A DNA stretch of 64,000 bases from Paroedura picta (GCF_049243985.1 NC_135371.1:637501-701500), one strand, 5' to 3'. Counted from the first letter of the stretch, positions 10,276 to 21,806 are shown. Notes: generated by a model not told the origin, from the sequence alone. Program-made: numbers and translations.

Positions 10276-11032
10276 GGACTCATTATTATTAACATTCCTG
10301 TTTTTCTCCTGCCTTTGCTAGGGGCAGACCACACGTGGGGCAAAATACAGGGAGGGAATGCACCGGATGGCTCTGAGGCCACCCAAAGCCCAAGGAGGAA
10401 GAGAGTTCATCCTTCCACAAAGTCCCCTCCCGAGCCAGACACCCCCACCCCCACCCCAGCAGGGCCCCTCCCACAGAATGGGCAAGCCCCCCCCCTTGTG
10501 CAAGATGAAGGGGAAACGAGTGTTTTAGCCCCTTTCACACCTTGCATCCAGTACAGGCTGCCGAGTGTTTGTGCTGCTTCTTTCGGCCCGATCTGGGGTA
10601 CTGGGGTCCCACCAGTTGGGGTCTCTGGTGACCATTAGGGCAGTTCCACCTGGATGTGGTCCATTTGCACTATTTCGTCTGCCTGCCTCCTGCCTGGCAG
10701 CATCCAGAACCATCCTTTTCCTCCTCTCCATCCTACTGTCACAATCTGCCCAATTTGGGTTATGTGTCGTAATTATGCTATTAAACAGCTCATGCTGTGG
10801 ATCAGGCTCAAACTGAGTCCTTTGGAGAAGCTCTCTGCGTTGGCCAAGGGAGACAGCCAGTCGGAAAGAAGAGCCCCAACAGCATCCAAGGTCCCTCGGT
10901 ACATCTATTACTGCCTTTGTATAATTACGTGTCCACTAGGAGAGGCCAAGTGAGGGAATGGCCTTTAGTCTCCTAACCCTTAAGGTGGGGCGGGGAGATC
11001 TTCATCTTTAAAGACGTCTTGTTACTGTAGAA
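10276..11032. other. intergenic DNA, no gene recognised
   Basis: No exon or clear repeat identified. A stretch near 10650-10850 looks like an old interspersed repeat but I cannot name it. Confidence 0.35.
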
Positions 11033-11168
11033 CAGGGGTAGTCAAACTACGGCCCTCCAGATGTCCATGGACTACAACTCCCATGAGACCCTGCCAGCAA
11101 ATGCCGGCAGGGGCTCGTGGGAATTGTAGTCCATAGACATCTGGAGGACCGCAGTTTGACTATCCCTG
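11033..11168. mobile_element. hAT-like foldback MITE, full length
   Basis: 136 bp with long inverted arms; starts CAGGGGTAGTCAAACTACGG and ends with the reversed form CGCAGTTTGACTATCCCTG. It is flanked by the 8-bp direct repeats CTGTAGAA (11025-11032) and CTGCAGAA (11169-11176), one mismatch, typical of hAT transposition. It has no coding capacity. Confidence 0.85.
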
Positions 11169-11179
11169 CTGCAGAAGAT

Positions 11180-12409
11180 CAATGTCGTTCCTGCGGTTAA
11201 ATTTGTTACAGTTTTTTTGTGGTCACTGAGCACACCAAAAATTCCCTTTGCATCCATGAGGTTATTTCTTCGGTCCATTCCGCATGACTTTAATGTAGCA
11301 GAAGGCTTGCAAATTGTAAACGCTACTAATTTGCAATTCCACAAGACGTCACACACAATCTGCAACACTCCTGAAACAGTCCCGCAAAAAATGATTTGTT
11401 GTAGCGCTTAAAGGGAAATCGGGAAAAGTGGATTCACCCTCCGAAAAGCGCTACACTCTTGCAAACAATCTGCAACACTAGCGAAAAAGACCTGTGCATT
11501 AACATTGTTGCGGTTCCAGCAAAATCCCTCCCCCTGGCTTTCTCCTCCGAACTTTCAGCGAAGCGATGCCATTTTTTTTTCTTGGAGCGAGCAGAAAGCA
11601 ACGAACCAGCAACGCTTGATTCACCCAGCGAGGCTTTTCCAGCTACAGTCCCTCCACAGAAGTGCTTTAAAGCTCCCCTAAGTCCCCAAGCACAACACAG
11701 CCCCCTGTTTGCCAGTTCCCTTTATTTTCGGCCGAAAATTGCGCCCATGCGGGGGGGGGGATTTTTTTTCACTCGGGGGAGCGTGGTAACGATGATTCAC
11801 CAGCTCACACGCCAGCTAGATGGGTCTCTACGTTAGGAGGAATCAAGGAATATTCGTTGCAACGTGTGTTTTTCTTTTTTTTTTAAAAAAAAAAAAGACC
11901 CTGCTCTTAAAGGGAAAGGGGCTTTTCCGGAGCATGATAACAACCGCCCATTGGCTGTTCCTTTGATTGACGGCCAGGGGAGGGACCAGGCACGGAAAAA
12001 AATTGCTTCTTTTCTAACGATTTTTGCTAGACCGGAAACCTGTGGAAAACAAATGAAACGCTACTGGATTCCAGTACAAAGGCAGGTATGCGTAACGCCG
12101 AGATTGCACTTTTAAAAATAGCGTTTCCACTTTGTGGAACCAATTGGCAACATTGGTCCTTGTGCGGAAACACCCTTCCTCTTGATGAAACAGGGTGGGG
12201 CCGAGGTTACACCGATGACTTCTTGCAAAGATGTTTTCTCCGGCTCTGCACCTGAGCACAAAGCCCCCAGACTGGTTTTGCTCAGGTGTTTCTCCTGCTT
12301 TATAATTTTCAGGCCTGGTGGCTTCTTCTATTATTTCTCAAGAGAATTTGTGAATCGTCAGAAGCAGAACGCACAAACACCAGACTTGAGAGCAAAATGG
12401 AGGAATATA
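11180..12409. other. unclassified AT-richer block, probable old DNA transposon
   Basis: The base composition differs sharply from the GC-rich surroundings. Similar words occur near both ends in opposite sense: AAACGCTACTAATTTGCAATTCCACAA-type sequence near 11310 and GTTCCACAAAGTGGAAACGCTATT-type sequence on the minus strand near 12120. This suggests an internally inverted, non-autonomous element. I see no gene in it. Confidence 0.35.
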
Positions 12410-12417
12410 TTCTACAG

Positions 12418-12774
12418 CAGTACCGGTACCGGTCCATGGATCAGTCAGTACCGGGCCATAGCTCCTCCTCATTCTCCTCCCCGGCTGCTGCCTCGGGCGC
12501 TGCCCTGCCACTCTGCCGCTGGCTCACCTTTGGTGCTCTCCAGCGGCCGCCATGGCTGGGGCTCCCCCTCGATGTGGCACTGTGCAGCTGCTGCTGGTAG
12601 CGCCCCCCAGCAGGCGGCGGGAAGTCAGGGGTACTGGCGGGAAAGCAAGTGGAGCAGGGGCTCAGGCGGCGGCAACATCCCTCGGCAAAACACTACTTAC
12701 CCCCCCCCCCCAAGCCTCAGTAAAATTGTCAAGCGTTGACCAATCCCTGGTGATAAAAAGGTTGGGGACCACTG
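12418..12774 (+). mobile_element. non-autonomous hAT element (family of 47866-48217)
   Basis: 357 bp ending GGTTGGGGACCACTG, flanked by perfect 8-bp repeats TTCTACAG (12410-12417 and 12775-12782). The left terminus is shortened to CAG followed by TACCGGTACCGG. The interior matches the copy at 47866-48217: TCCAGCGGCCGCCATGGCTG, GGAGCAGGGGCTCAGGCGGC and CCTCAGTAAAATTGTC. Confidence 0.85.
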
Positions 12775-12782
12775 TTCTACAG

Positions 12783-14004
12783 GACTGGAAAAAGTCCGGG
12801 TGTCACTCTGGGCAGACTTCCCCAGGCGGCCCTAATAAGAGCTGCTCCCTCTCAGGCCTACTGGCTTGAGGGGGCCTCGGAGGATGCAGTCCTGTCCAGA
12901 AAGGCACAGCCACTTTGCGCGTTTTGCCGCTCTATAATGATCAGCCTGGCCTCGATCACTGCCTGCTTCTCTCCAAAGGGCAAGGCATTTTTTGGCAACT
13001 GTCACTTCAGAAGCGAAGCGCATGAACATCAGACTGGAGAGGACCGAGATGGCATTCAGTCTACGGTCCTGAAAGGTCAGCCCAAAACATGGGACAAATG
13101 TTCCCAAGGACGTCACCTTGCTATTTGTGGCACATCAGGAAGATGACATATATAGTATAGGAAGTGTGTAATAATAATATTCAATATGTAAGCAAGTAGC
13201 TACAAGGAGTATGCAGACTGATTGGGTCAGCCTCCTAAAGACAAATATCTTGGTTTTCAGTCCCCTCAGTGGCAGCTGGGGGGAGAGTCCAAAGAGCTCC
13301 GTCACATCTCCCTGGGGAGTACGATGCTCACAGTCCTAGGACAGATGGGGAATCGTTTGGTGGACTGCTCCACAATAGCATTTGGGTCCTGGCATTTTGC
13401 CCCATTGAAACAACAGCCCTGCACAACTGCCAGGGGCTGTTTGTGGCCCCTTAGCCCTCTTCCGTTCTTCACATGACGAGTCAAAGACTGCAGGCCTCTC
13501 CTTGGGGCTGATCAGGTTATGGATTCTGAGGAGAACTGATTTCAACCTTGTCTGCAACTTTTCATTCCCAAGATGGAAATTTTGTGATTAACAGCAGATT
13601 ACAAAATAAATAAAAAATTCAATCGGGCGCTGTGATTTTTGTGCAACTACAAGAACACGAGGAATATAGTTAATTTGGGTTTTGTCTAACTCTGGAGGAG
13701 GGGGGGTCACGTTTTTTTAAAGAGTTTAAAAGGAGGATAAATGAAAGAGGGGTGGGCCCAACTTTGCCACAGCCCTGAAGCAGGACGTGTTGAACGAGGG
13801 AGTTTCTCTTCATCAGAACAGGACATCTGAACCCCGCAAGAGGGACTTAAGAAAAGAATGATATTCCAGTCTGTAAGGTAGCTTTGGCTGGATTCCAGAA
13901 GAGGCACTGAGCTCAGAAAGAGCATTTCAGGGTGATGTATTATTTATGGATTTAATTTCTGTACCATCCCTCCCCCCAAGCAGTTAACCAGATGGGATGA
14001 CACC
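12783..14004. other. intergenic DNA, no gene recognised
   Basis: A minus-strand open frame around 12832-13116 encodes a plausible-looking but unrecognised peptide. Nothing shows it is an exon. The rest is unassigned. Confidence 0.35.
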
Positions 14005-14068
14005 CGGCAGGGGCTCATGGGAATTGTAGTCCATGGACATCTGGAGAGCCACAGCTGGGCATCCCTGG
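14005..14068. repeat. half copy of hAT-like foldback element
   Basis: One arm only: GGCAGGGGCTCATGGGAATT and TGTAGTCCATGGACATCTGG, then GCCACAGCTGGGCATCCCTG. Same family as 11033-11168. Confidence 0.55.
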
Positions 14069-14091
14069 CCTCAACCATTAACCTGGTGGAA

Positions 14092-14235
14092 GGGCCATTT
14101 TGCAGCTCTCTCAGGGCCCAGATCTCAGCTGAAGATTCGTTCTACCAGGGTGGGGTGAGGGCCAAAAAGACCCTGGTTCTCTTGGAGATCAGGCAAACGT
14201 CTTTGGGTCCAGGGACTGCCAACAAATTGGTGTTA
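14092..14235 (-). repeat. L2-like LINE, C-terminal fragment
   Basis: On the minus strand it aligns with the LINE piece at 42990-43255: the 'CAGTCCCTGGACCCAAAG' start, then a decayed WWN-type and 'CTGAGATCTGGGCCCTGAGAG' region. Strongly diverged. Confidence 0.45.
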
Positions 14236-14276
14236 ACAAACCACATGACCCCCCAGAAGCATATTGGACAGTTTAT

Positions 14277-16660
14277 AGAATTGTAGACGTGAAAAGGACC
14301 ATCAAGATCATCTAGTCCCACCCCCTGCTCAACGCCTTAAGCATTCAGGAGAAGGATCTGTCCAGCTGCTGCTTGAAGATGGCCAGTGAGGGGGAGCTCC
14401 CCACCTCCTTAGGCAGCCCCTTCCACTGCTGAACTAGACTCCTAGAATCCTAGAGTGGGAAGGGGCCACAAAGGCCATCTAGTCCCACCCCCTGCTCAGT
14501 GCAGGATCAGCCTCCAGCATCCAGGAGAAGAATCTGTCCAGCCGCTGCTTGAAGACCCCCAGTGAGGGGGAGCCCCCCACCTCCTGAGGCAGCCCCTTCC
14601 ACTGCTGAACTAGACTCCTAGAATCCTAGAGTGGGAAGGGGCCACAAAGGCCACCCAGTCCCACCCCCTGCTCAGTGCAGGATCCAGGAGAAGGATCTGT
14701 CCAGCCGCTGCTTGAAGCCTGCCATGAAAGGGAGCTCCCCATCTCCTTAGGCAGCCCCTTCCACTGCTGAACTAGACTCCTAGAATCCTAGAGTGGGAAG
14801 GGGCCACAAAGGCCATCTAGTCCCACCCCCTGCTCAATGCTGGATCCAGGAGAAGGATCTGTCCAGCCGCTGCTTGAAGCCTGCCATGAAGGGGAGCTCC
14901 CCACCTCCTTAGGCAGCCCCTTCCACTGCTGAACTAGACTCCTAGAATCCTAGAGTGGGAAGGGGCCACAAAGGCCATCTAGTCCCACCCCCTGCTCAAT
15001 GCTGGATCCAGGAGAAGGATCTGTCCAGCCGCTGCTTGAAGCCTGCCATGAAGGGGAGCTCCCCACCTCCTTAGGCAGCCCCTTCTACTGCTGAACTAGA
15101 CTCCTAGAATCCTAGAGTGGGAAGGGGCCACAAAGGCCATCCAGTCCCACCCCCTGCTCAATGCTGGATCCAGGAGAAGGATCTGTCCAGCCGCTGCTTG
15201 AAGCCTGCCATGAAGGGGAGCTCCCCACCTCCTTAGGCAGCCCCTTCCACTGCTGAACTAGACTCCTAGAATCCTAGAGTGGGAAGGGGCCACAAAGGCC
15301 ATCCAGTCCCACCCCCTGCTCAATGCTGGATCCAGGAGAAGGATCTGTCCAGCCGCTGCTTGAAGCCTGCCATGAAGGGGAGCTCACCACCTCCTTAGGC
15401 AGCCCCTTCCACTGCTGAACTAGACTCCTAGAATCCTAGAGTGGGAAGGGGCCACAAAGGCCATCCAGTCCCACCCCCTGCTCAATGCTGGATCCAGGAG
15501 AAGGATCTGTCCAGCCGCTGCTTGAAGCCTGCCATGAAGGGGAGCTCCCCACCTCCTTAGGCAGCCCTTTCCACTGCTGAACTAGACTCACAGAATCCTA
15601 GAGTGGGAAGGGGCCACAAAGGCCATCCAGTCCCACCCCCTGCTCAATGCTGGATCCAGGAGAAGGGTCTGTCCAGCCGCTGCTTGAAGCCTGCCATGAA
15701 GGGGAGCTCCCCACCTCCTTAGGCAGCCCCTTCCACTGCTGAACTAGACTCCTAGAATCCTAGAGTGGGAAGGGGCCACAAAGGCCATCTAGTCCCACCC
15801 CCTGCTCAATGCTGGATCCAGGAGAAGGATCTGTCCAGCCGCTGCTTGAAGCCTGCCATGAAGGGGAGCTCCCCACCTCCTTAGGCAGCCCATTCTACTG
15901 CTGAACTAGACTCCTAGAATCCTAGAGTGGGAAGGGGCCACAAAGGCCATCCAGTCCCACCCCCTGCTCAATGCTGGATCCAGGAGAAGGATCTGTCCAG
16001 CCGCTGCTTGAAGCCTGCCATGAAGGGGAGCTCCCCACCTCCTTAGGCAGCCCCTTCCACTGCTGAACTAGACTCCTAGAATCCTAGAGTGGGAAGGGGC
16101 CACAAAGGCCATCCAGTCCCACCCCCTGCTCAATGCTGGATCCAGGAGAAGGATCTGTCCAGCCGCTGCTTGAAGCCTGCCATGAAGGGGAGCTCACCAC
16201 CTCCTTAGGCAGCCCCTTCCACTGCTGAACTAGACTCCTAGAATCCTAGAGTGGGAAGGGGCCACAAAGGCCATCCAGTCCCACCCCCTGCTCAATGCTG
16301 GATCCAGGAGAAGGATCTGTCCAGCCGCTGCTTGAAGCCTGCCATGAAGGGGAGCTCCCCACCTCCTTAGGCAGCCCTTTCCACTGCTGAACTAGACTCA
16401 CAGAATCCTAGAGTGGGAAGGGGCCACAAAGGCCATCCAGTCCCACCCCCTGCTCAATGCTGGATCCAGGAGAAGGGTCTGTCCAGCCGCTGCTTGAAGC
16501 CTGCCATGAAGGGGAGCTCCCCACCTCCTTAGGCAGCCCTTTCCACTGCTGAACTAGACTCACAGAATCCTAGAGTGGGAAGGGGCCACAAAGGCCATCC
16601 AGTCCCACCCCCTGCTCAATGCTGGATCCAGGAGAAGGATCTGTCCAGCCACTGCTTGAA
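14277..16660 (-). repeat. 162-bp tandem array derived from a CR1 3' tail
   Basis: About fourteen head-to-tail units. The marker GAACTAGACT recurs at 14431, 14607 (first spacing 176 bp), 14769 and then every 162 bp exactly to 16551. Each unit is the antisense of a CR1 end (CTAGAATCCTAGAGTGGGAA, CATCTAGTCCCACCCCCTGC). Variant bases recur at 810 bp, five units apart: TTCTACTG at about 15083 and 15893, GAGCTCACCACC at 15381 and 16191, GACTCACAGAATC at 15585 and 16395, AGAAGGGTCT at 15661 and 16471. A five-unit block was therefore duplicated. The first units (14277-14606) are the most divergent and look ancestral. Confidence 0.92.
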
Positions 16661-17438
16661 GTGATGCTCCTCCAAGTGAGAACCTCTGAGATGCTTCTTC
16701 AGGAGAGCCAGCCTGTCCCCTCTCAGCCTCCTCCTCCAGGCTGTCTGTTCCCAAACCCTTCCCTCCTAGGGCTTCGTCTCGAACTTTGCCCTGACTTTCC
16801 TATTCCTCCCTGGACTTCTGCCACAATCAAGAACACCCAAAGCAACAAGATTTGCGTGAACGTCCCTCCCTTGCCCTCCTCCCCTTGTGCAGCACCGGCT
16901 CTGCCAACCTGTGATTATCCATGTTGTTCTAATTGATTCAGCAAAGCTCCAGCGATTTCCTCAGAAGTTGCCTCACATAAACAACAGACCCAAAAGCAAC
17001 ATGACGTAATCCCAGAGCAAGTCCGGAAGAGCAAGCGCATAAATGCTTCCTCTGCCTCCGAGAAAGAAGGCCAGGGCCGAGACGGAGGGCAGGGGGGAGC
17101 TCGGCCAGTGTGAAGCTTGACATGACCTCCTTTGGACCGTAAGCCCAACTAGCCGAGGTCCAGGCGCCTCAGTCTCACAACAGCATCTTGCCTCTTTCTT
17201 ATCTAACTGCCCTGCCCGGCCCTAGAGGGCCCAGGCCGGCTCCATCCCGCTGGGTCTCGGACGCTGAGCAGGGCTTGCCCAAGGCTGCCCCACAGAGGCT
17301 GGCAAGGCATCGCTCAGCGTCTCTGGCCTTGAAAACTCCATGGCCCGGCTGCAATCCGGCTGCAGTCCGGGAGCATTTTCCACCTGCTGCCTGCAAATGT
17401 AGCTGAAGGGGCGGGACCCGCAGCACCCAAGACCCACC

Positions 17439-17659
17439 ATGATCCTGCTCCTCCTGCTCCTGCTGCTGCTGCTGCTGCTGCCCCAGGCTGCCTGCGGGGC
17501 CCGGAAAGCAAAATGCCTCCTGCGTTTGACAAAGGGCAATATCAAGCGATTGAATTATTGCAGGTCTGGAGAGCATCTCATTCAGGGGCTCCTCTCGACC
17601 GTCAATATCCACCTGGAGCCCTACGCCTTCCGCACGTCTCCCGTCTCCAGGGAGGACTC
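17439..17659 (+). CDS. V2R exon 1 (signal peptide, start of ligand domain)
   Basis: ATG at 17439 opens MILLLLLLLLLLLL, a signal peptide core encoded by a CTG/CTC run, then KCLLRLTKGNIKRLNYCRSG and GEHLIQGLLSTVN. The last two match the start of V2R ligand-binding domains. The donor is GTAAGT at 17660. The leucine run is a possible repeat-length polymorphism. Confidence 0.85.
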
Positions 17660-17875
17660 GTAAGTGAGGCCTAACCTTGACTTTGCCACGGCACCCGGTG
17701 GGAAGTGAAGGGGCAAGGAACCAAGAGCACCTTCCGCTCGTATAACAGCCAAGGGAAGTAGCCGGGGCTGAGTGGGGGGCCTGCAGGGATTGCTCCCTAA
17801 CAAGAAGGATTTGGTTGGGTCCATTTAGCCCCCCATCCGGTCTCCCCCAGGGCAGGGAGTGTTTGACGCTAGAGC

Positions 17876-18082
17876 AAGGTGGTCGCTTGGCTCTAGGCTG
17901 CCTAAGGAGGTGGTGAGCTCCCCCTCACTGGCCGTCTTCAAGCAAAGGCTGGATACACACTTTTCTTGGATGCTTTAGGATGCTTAGGGCTGATCCTGCG
18001 TTGAGCAGGGGGTTGGACTAGATGGCCTCTATGGCCCCTTCCAACTCTAGGATTCTGTGATTCTGTGACTCTGCTTTGTCTT
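17876..18082 (+). mobile_element. CR1 3' tail
   Basis: Sense-strand tail with GCCTAAGGAGGTGGTGAGCT, TTGGACTAGATGGCC and the terminal ATTCTGTGATTCTGTGA octamer-like repeats that end CR1 elements. Lies in V2R intron 1. Confidence 0.8.
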
Positions 18083-18447
18083 TGGCAGCAGAAACCATCA
18101 AGAGTCCAGGAGCACCTGAAAGTCCAACGAAACTTGTGGAAGGAGAGGAGCTTGCGTGAGTCACACAGCTCACTTCTTCAATGCCATGACTCACGCAAGC
18201 TCCTACCTGGCCACAAATTTTGTTAGTCTTTCCGGTGTCCCTGGACTCTTGCTCTTTTCTTAGTATGCCACCCGGCAGCTATTTGACAAGCCCACCCACT
18301 GTCCATCACCCCCAACCCCCTGCCCTCCTGTTGGCTGCTATGAATTTGGGCCTGGCTCCGAGCTCACCTGGACATAGTCTGAAAGGCTTTGACCCTTCGT
18401 GTTCCATGCATGGAAGATGACTCTGTGGCCTGCACATTTTGTCACAG

Positions 18448-18739
18448 GATGTCACGCACCGTCTACTGGGACCTCCTGTCCGTCGTGTTTGCCATTCAGG
18501 AGATCAACCAGAGTCCCCAAATCCTGCCTAACGTCACCCTGGGCTACAGCCTCTACGAGAACTACTTCGACTCAAGGATAACGTACGACGCCCTGCTGGG
18601 CCTGCTGTTCCCCGGGCAGAGGAGCCCCCCAAACTACAACTGCGGGCGGCAGAGGGGCCCACTGGCAGTTCTGGAGGGGCCAGACTCTGAAAACTCCATC
18701 CCCATTTCGGCCCTGCTGAGCACCTACAAAATCCCACAG
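18448..18739 (+). CDS. V2R exon 2 (ligand-binding domain)
   Basis: The acceptor TTTTGTCACAG is followed by a frame reading [20 protein letters not shown] and [15 protein letters not shown]. This is the AIQEIN...LGY signature of the Venus-flytrap domain lobe 1. It ends [12 protein letters not shown] before donor GTAGGC. The exon joins exon 1 in phase 2 and ends in phase 0. Confidence 0.87.
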
Positions 18740-18853
18740 GTAGGCAGGAGCACATGGAGCAGCTCTCTCCGGAATGAAATCCTCGGTCCACCAAGGGCCG
18801 CCTCAGCTACTCAGGCCAGCACCAACACCGCAGGGCCTCCCGGAAAGGACTGG

Positions 18854-19112
18854 AGAGCCAGTGAGGGGTCGTGGTTAGGAGGGGCGGGCTCTGATCTGGA
18901 GAACCAGGTAGGAGTCTTCCCTCCTCCTCCTCCTCCTCCACATGCAGCCAGCTGGGTGACCTTGGGCTAGTCCCAGCTCTCCTAGAGCTCTCTTAGCCTC
19001 TCCTCCCTCACAGGGTGTCTGTTGTGGGGAGAGGAAAGGGAAGGTGACTGGAAGCTGCTCAGAGACTCCTTCAGGTAGGGAAAAGCAGCATATAAGAACC
19101 AACTCTTCTTCT
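18854..19112 (+). mobile_element. Sauria SINE
   Basis: tRNA-like head (GTGGTTAGGA), CAGCTGGGTGACCTTGGGCT body, GGGTGTCTGTTGTGGGGAGA and an AGCATATAAGAACCAACTC end with a TTC-rich tail. In V2R intron 2. Confidence 0.8.
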
Positions 19113-19117
19113 TCTTC

Positions 19118-19254
19118 AGTAATCTCAGGGCTCTCTCAGCCTCACCTCCCTCACAGGGAGTCTGTTGTGGGGAGAGGAAAGGAAGGTGATTGGAAGCTGC
19201 TCAGAGACTCCTTTGGGTAGCAAAAAGTGGAGTACAAAAGCCCAGCTCTTCTTC
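19118..19254 (+). repeat. Sauria SINE, 3' part
   Basis: Second, 5'-truncated copy of the same family directly behind the previous one: GGGAGTCTGTTGTGGGGAGA then AAAGTGGAGTACAAAAGCCC. Confidence 0.7.
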
Positions 19255-19682
19255 TGCTACAGACAGGTGAATACAGCTGGCTATTCACCTTGATCTTGGA
19301 CTAAAGAGTTGCAACAGGTTTTTGCCAGTTCAAAACATTTAGCAGCAGATCTCTGCAGGATTCATCTATTCAAGGGTGGCTCTCACCCTTTAAAACTGAT
19401 ATTACAAATTAATTAATTGTGAGTCCGGTTTGGAATTAAAACTTTCAGAGATGTTGGAAAATACAAGCATGTGAAAATTAGCACGATGGGTACTGTTAAA
19501 AACAGCTCTAAAATGATCAGAGTTCCTGATTAATAAATCAGGAAATGACATTAAGATGCTGGCCTCCCTCCTGGCTGAGACGCTAGCCAGCCTGTTAATC
19601 CATCCAAACTCTGACTAACCATCCCCTCCCCGAGACGTTTAAAAACTGTAAGGAAGAGGCAGTTTCTTGTGGAGCAGTTCTG

Positions 19683-19820
19683 TCAGAGCTCACTCGGCTC
19701 CACCTACTTTGCACAGTGTCTGTTGTGGGGAGAGGAAGAGAAGACAGTTGTAAAACACTTTGAGACTCCTTTGGGAAGTGAGAAATGGGTATAAAAGCCA
19801 ACTTCTTCTTCTTCTTCAGT
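19683..19820 (+). repeat. Sauria SINE, 3' part
   Basis: Contains AGTGTCTGTTGTGGGGAGAG, TTTGAGACTCCTTTGGGAAG and GGTATAAAAGCC with a CTTCTT tail. Lies 56 bp before V2R exon 3. Confidence 0.7.
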
Positions 19821-19875
19821 TTGAACTTTGTCTTGAAAATGCACCCAGACAATTGCCTCTGCCTTTCTTGACTAG

Positions 19876-20705
19876 ATCAATTACGGTGTCCGTTCGCCCG
19901 TTCTTGCTGACAGAACTCAGTTCCCTTTCTTCTACCGGATGATCCCGAAAGCAGAACCTCCATGCCTGGGAATCGCCAGGCTGCTCCTGCATTTCCGATG
20001 GACGCGGATCGGCCTCTTTGCTCCGGACACCAACAGTGGAGAAAGGTTTATAAGCACCATGACGCCTGTTCTCACCAGAAGCGACATTTGTGTCGTGTTT
20101 TCACAAAAAATAATAGGCCTGAGTCTGCTTTACATTAAAAAATACACCAATATCTGAGTCGGGTGACTGCCCTGTCTATACAGAAAGGAGTCTTTGTGTA
20201 CGTTTACTACGGGGACCTTCCCTACTTGGCGGATCTAACCTTCGGCCTCAAACAAATCTACAGGCGTGTCAAGTCCAAAATCTGGAAGGTCTGGATCACG
20301 GTGGCTTTGCCAGACATCTCCTTTGGCTCGACCAGCAGCGCTTTCGACCCCCAGCAGCTGCACGGGTCTCTGTCCTTCCTGGTCCAGACAAAGGGAAGGC
20401 CGGACTATGCTGGCCTCCCGACGCACGATGTGGACAATGCAGTCGAGGCGTTTGGGGGTCAAGCGTTCCGCTGTTTATATTTCAAATATCTGTCGAACCG
20501 CTGGGCCGAATGTCGGGAGAAAGAGAACCTGCCGAATCCGCCCCAGGAGGTCCTGGAAAGAGCTCTGTCTCAAGACAGCTACGGCATCTACCACACGCTC
20601 CAGGCCTTGGGGCATGCCCTCCACGCGGCCCACGCCTCCCACCCCCGGCAGAAGGCCTCGGGGGGAACGGAGAGGCTGGCACTTCAGAGGCTGCGGCCGT
20701 GGCAG
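19876..20705 (+). pseudogene. V2R exon 3 (ligand-binding domain, frame-broken)
   Basis: Opens INYGVRSPVLADRTQFPFFY, the classic start of V2R exon 3, and continues with IARLLLHFRWTRIGLFAPD and ICVVFSQKIIGL. The frame then ends at a TGA (20155-20157). The continuation lies in another frame, with VFVYVYYGDLPYLADLTFGL, AWITV-type core and HDVDNAVEAFGGQAFRC. The length is 830 bp where 831 would keep frame, which fits a single-base loss between about 20090 and 20165. The donor is GTACCC at 20706, weaker than the others. Confidence 0.85.
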
Positions 20706-21054
20706 GTACCCCTTTTCCGCACACGTGGCACCACTGAAAATGACAGCCAGCTCCAAGCCCGAGAAGGTCCAGTGTGTGAGGCTCCAGGAGGAGGCCCCGC
20801 TTTTTAATTTATTTAGATTTTATTTCTACTTCAGATTTCTATGCTGCCACTCCCGGGTGACCAGCCCACAATACTCTGAAATACGCAACAGAATTGGTAA
20901 CATGAAAGCAACCCATAGAATAGCCTGGCACCGTCCTCTGACAGGATTAACACGGACTGCAATGAACTCCCCACTAGAAAACACAGACCCGAATTTAGGA
21001 CAAAAGTCTCCCGCCCTGACCAGTTTCCAAGTAGAAATCATAGTTACCTCAAAT

Positions 21055-21268
21055 AAGAGAAGAAGAAGAGCTGGTTTCTTATGCCCAATTTTCACTACCC
21101 AAAGGAGTCCCAAAGGGGCTTACAACCACCTACCCTTCCTCTCCCCACAACAGAAACCCTGTAAGGAAGGTGGGGCCAAGAGAGCTCTAAGAGAACTGTG
21201 CTGCAAGAACAGCTCTAATAGAACTGTGACTAGCTTGAGGTCACCCTGCTGGTTGCATGTGAAGGAGC
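21055..21268 (-). repeat. Sauria SINE
   Basis: Reverse orientation: AGAAGAAGAAGAGCTGG tail first, then CCTCTCCCCACAACAGA and AGGTCACCCTGCTGGTTGCA. In V2R intron 3. Confidence 0.7.
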
Positions 21269-21578
21269 GAAGAAAGAGGGGCAAAACAAAAGCTGACTTG
21301 CCTGTGAAGTGAAAGGGAGTTGGCATGCAGAAGAGAAAAATACACCCGAGGGGAACAACGCAGGACAAAAGCGAAGGGAAGCGTGAGTGGATTAAAGCGT
21401 CTGTCTCCTCTCTTCTTTGCAGAACAATTTCTATTTTTAAGAAAGCTGTTTTGTTCTCTAAGCAGCTTGATGCTGCACCTCCTTTGTATGTTGCATGTTT
21501 AAATTCTGCCAGCCCAGACCAAGGGAGGCTGACCGAGACCCCTGTTTCCTGAAAGGCGGCATTTCCTCCCCCTTCTAG

Positions 21579-21806
21579 CTTCACCCTTTCCTGAGGAGCC
21601 TCCTGTCCTACAACGTTTCCACGGGTGGAGTCCATCCGGATCAGAACGGGGACCTGGAGGCCGGCTTTGACATCGTGAACTGGGTGGTGTCTCCCAACAA
21701 GTCCATCGCCAGCAGGCGTGTCGGGAGCCTAGGGAGAGACGCTTCCAGCGCACCAAAACTCTCCATCGACCAGCAGTCCGTGGTCTGGCCCAGGCAGTTT
21801 AACCAG
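21579..21806 (+). CDS. V2R exon 4 (end of ligand-binding domain)
   Basis: Phase-0 exon of 76 codons: LHPFLRSLLSYNVSTGGVHP, DQNGDLEAGFDIVNWVVSPN and a tail SVVWPRQFNQ before donor GTAGAA. The 'F..NGD....FDIVNW' pattern is diagnostic of class C receptors. Confidence 0.87.

Noticed and set aside
12832-13116. Possible exon on the minus strand (FQDRRLNAISVLSSLMFMRF)
   Set aside because: The peptide looks protein-like but I recognise no family, and no splice signals or partner exons are evident.
14277-16660. CRISPR-like or regulatory array
   Set aside because: Units are directly adjacent with no unique spacers, and the sequence is a CR1 tail in a vertebrate genome.
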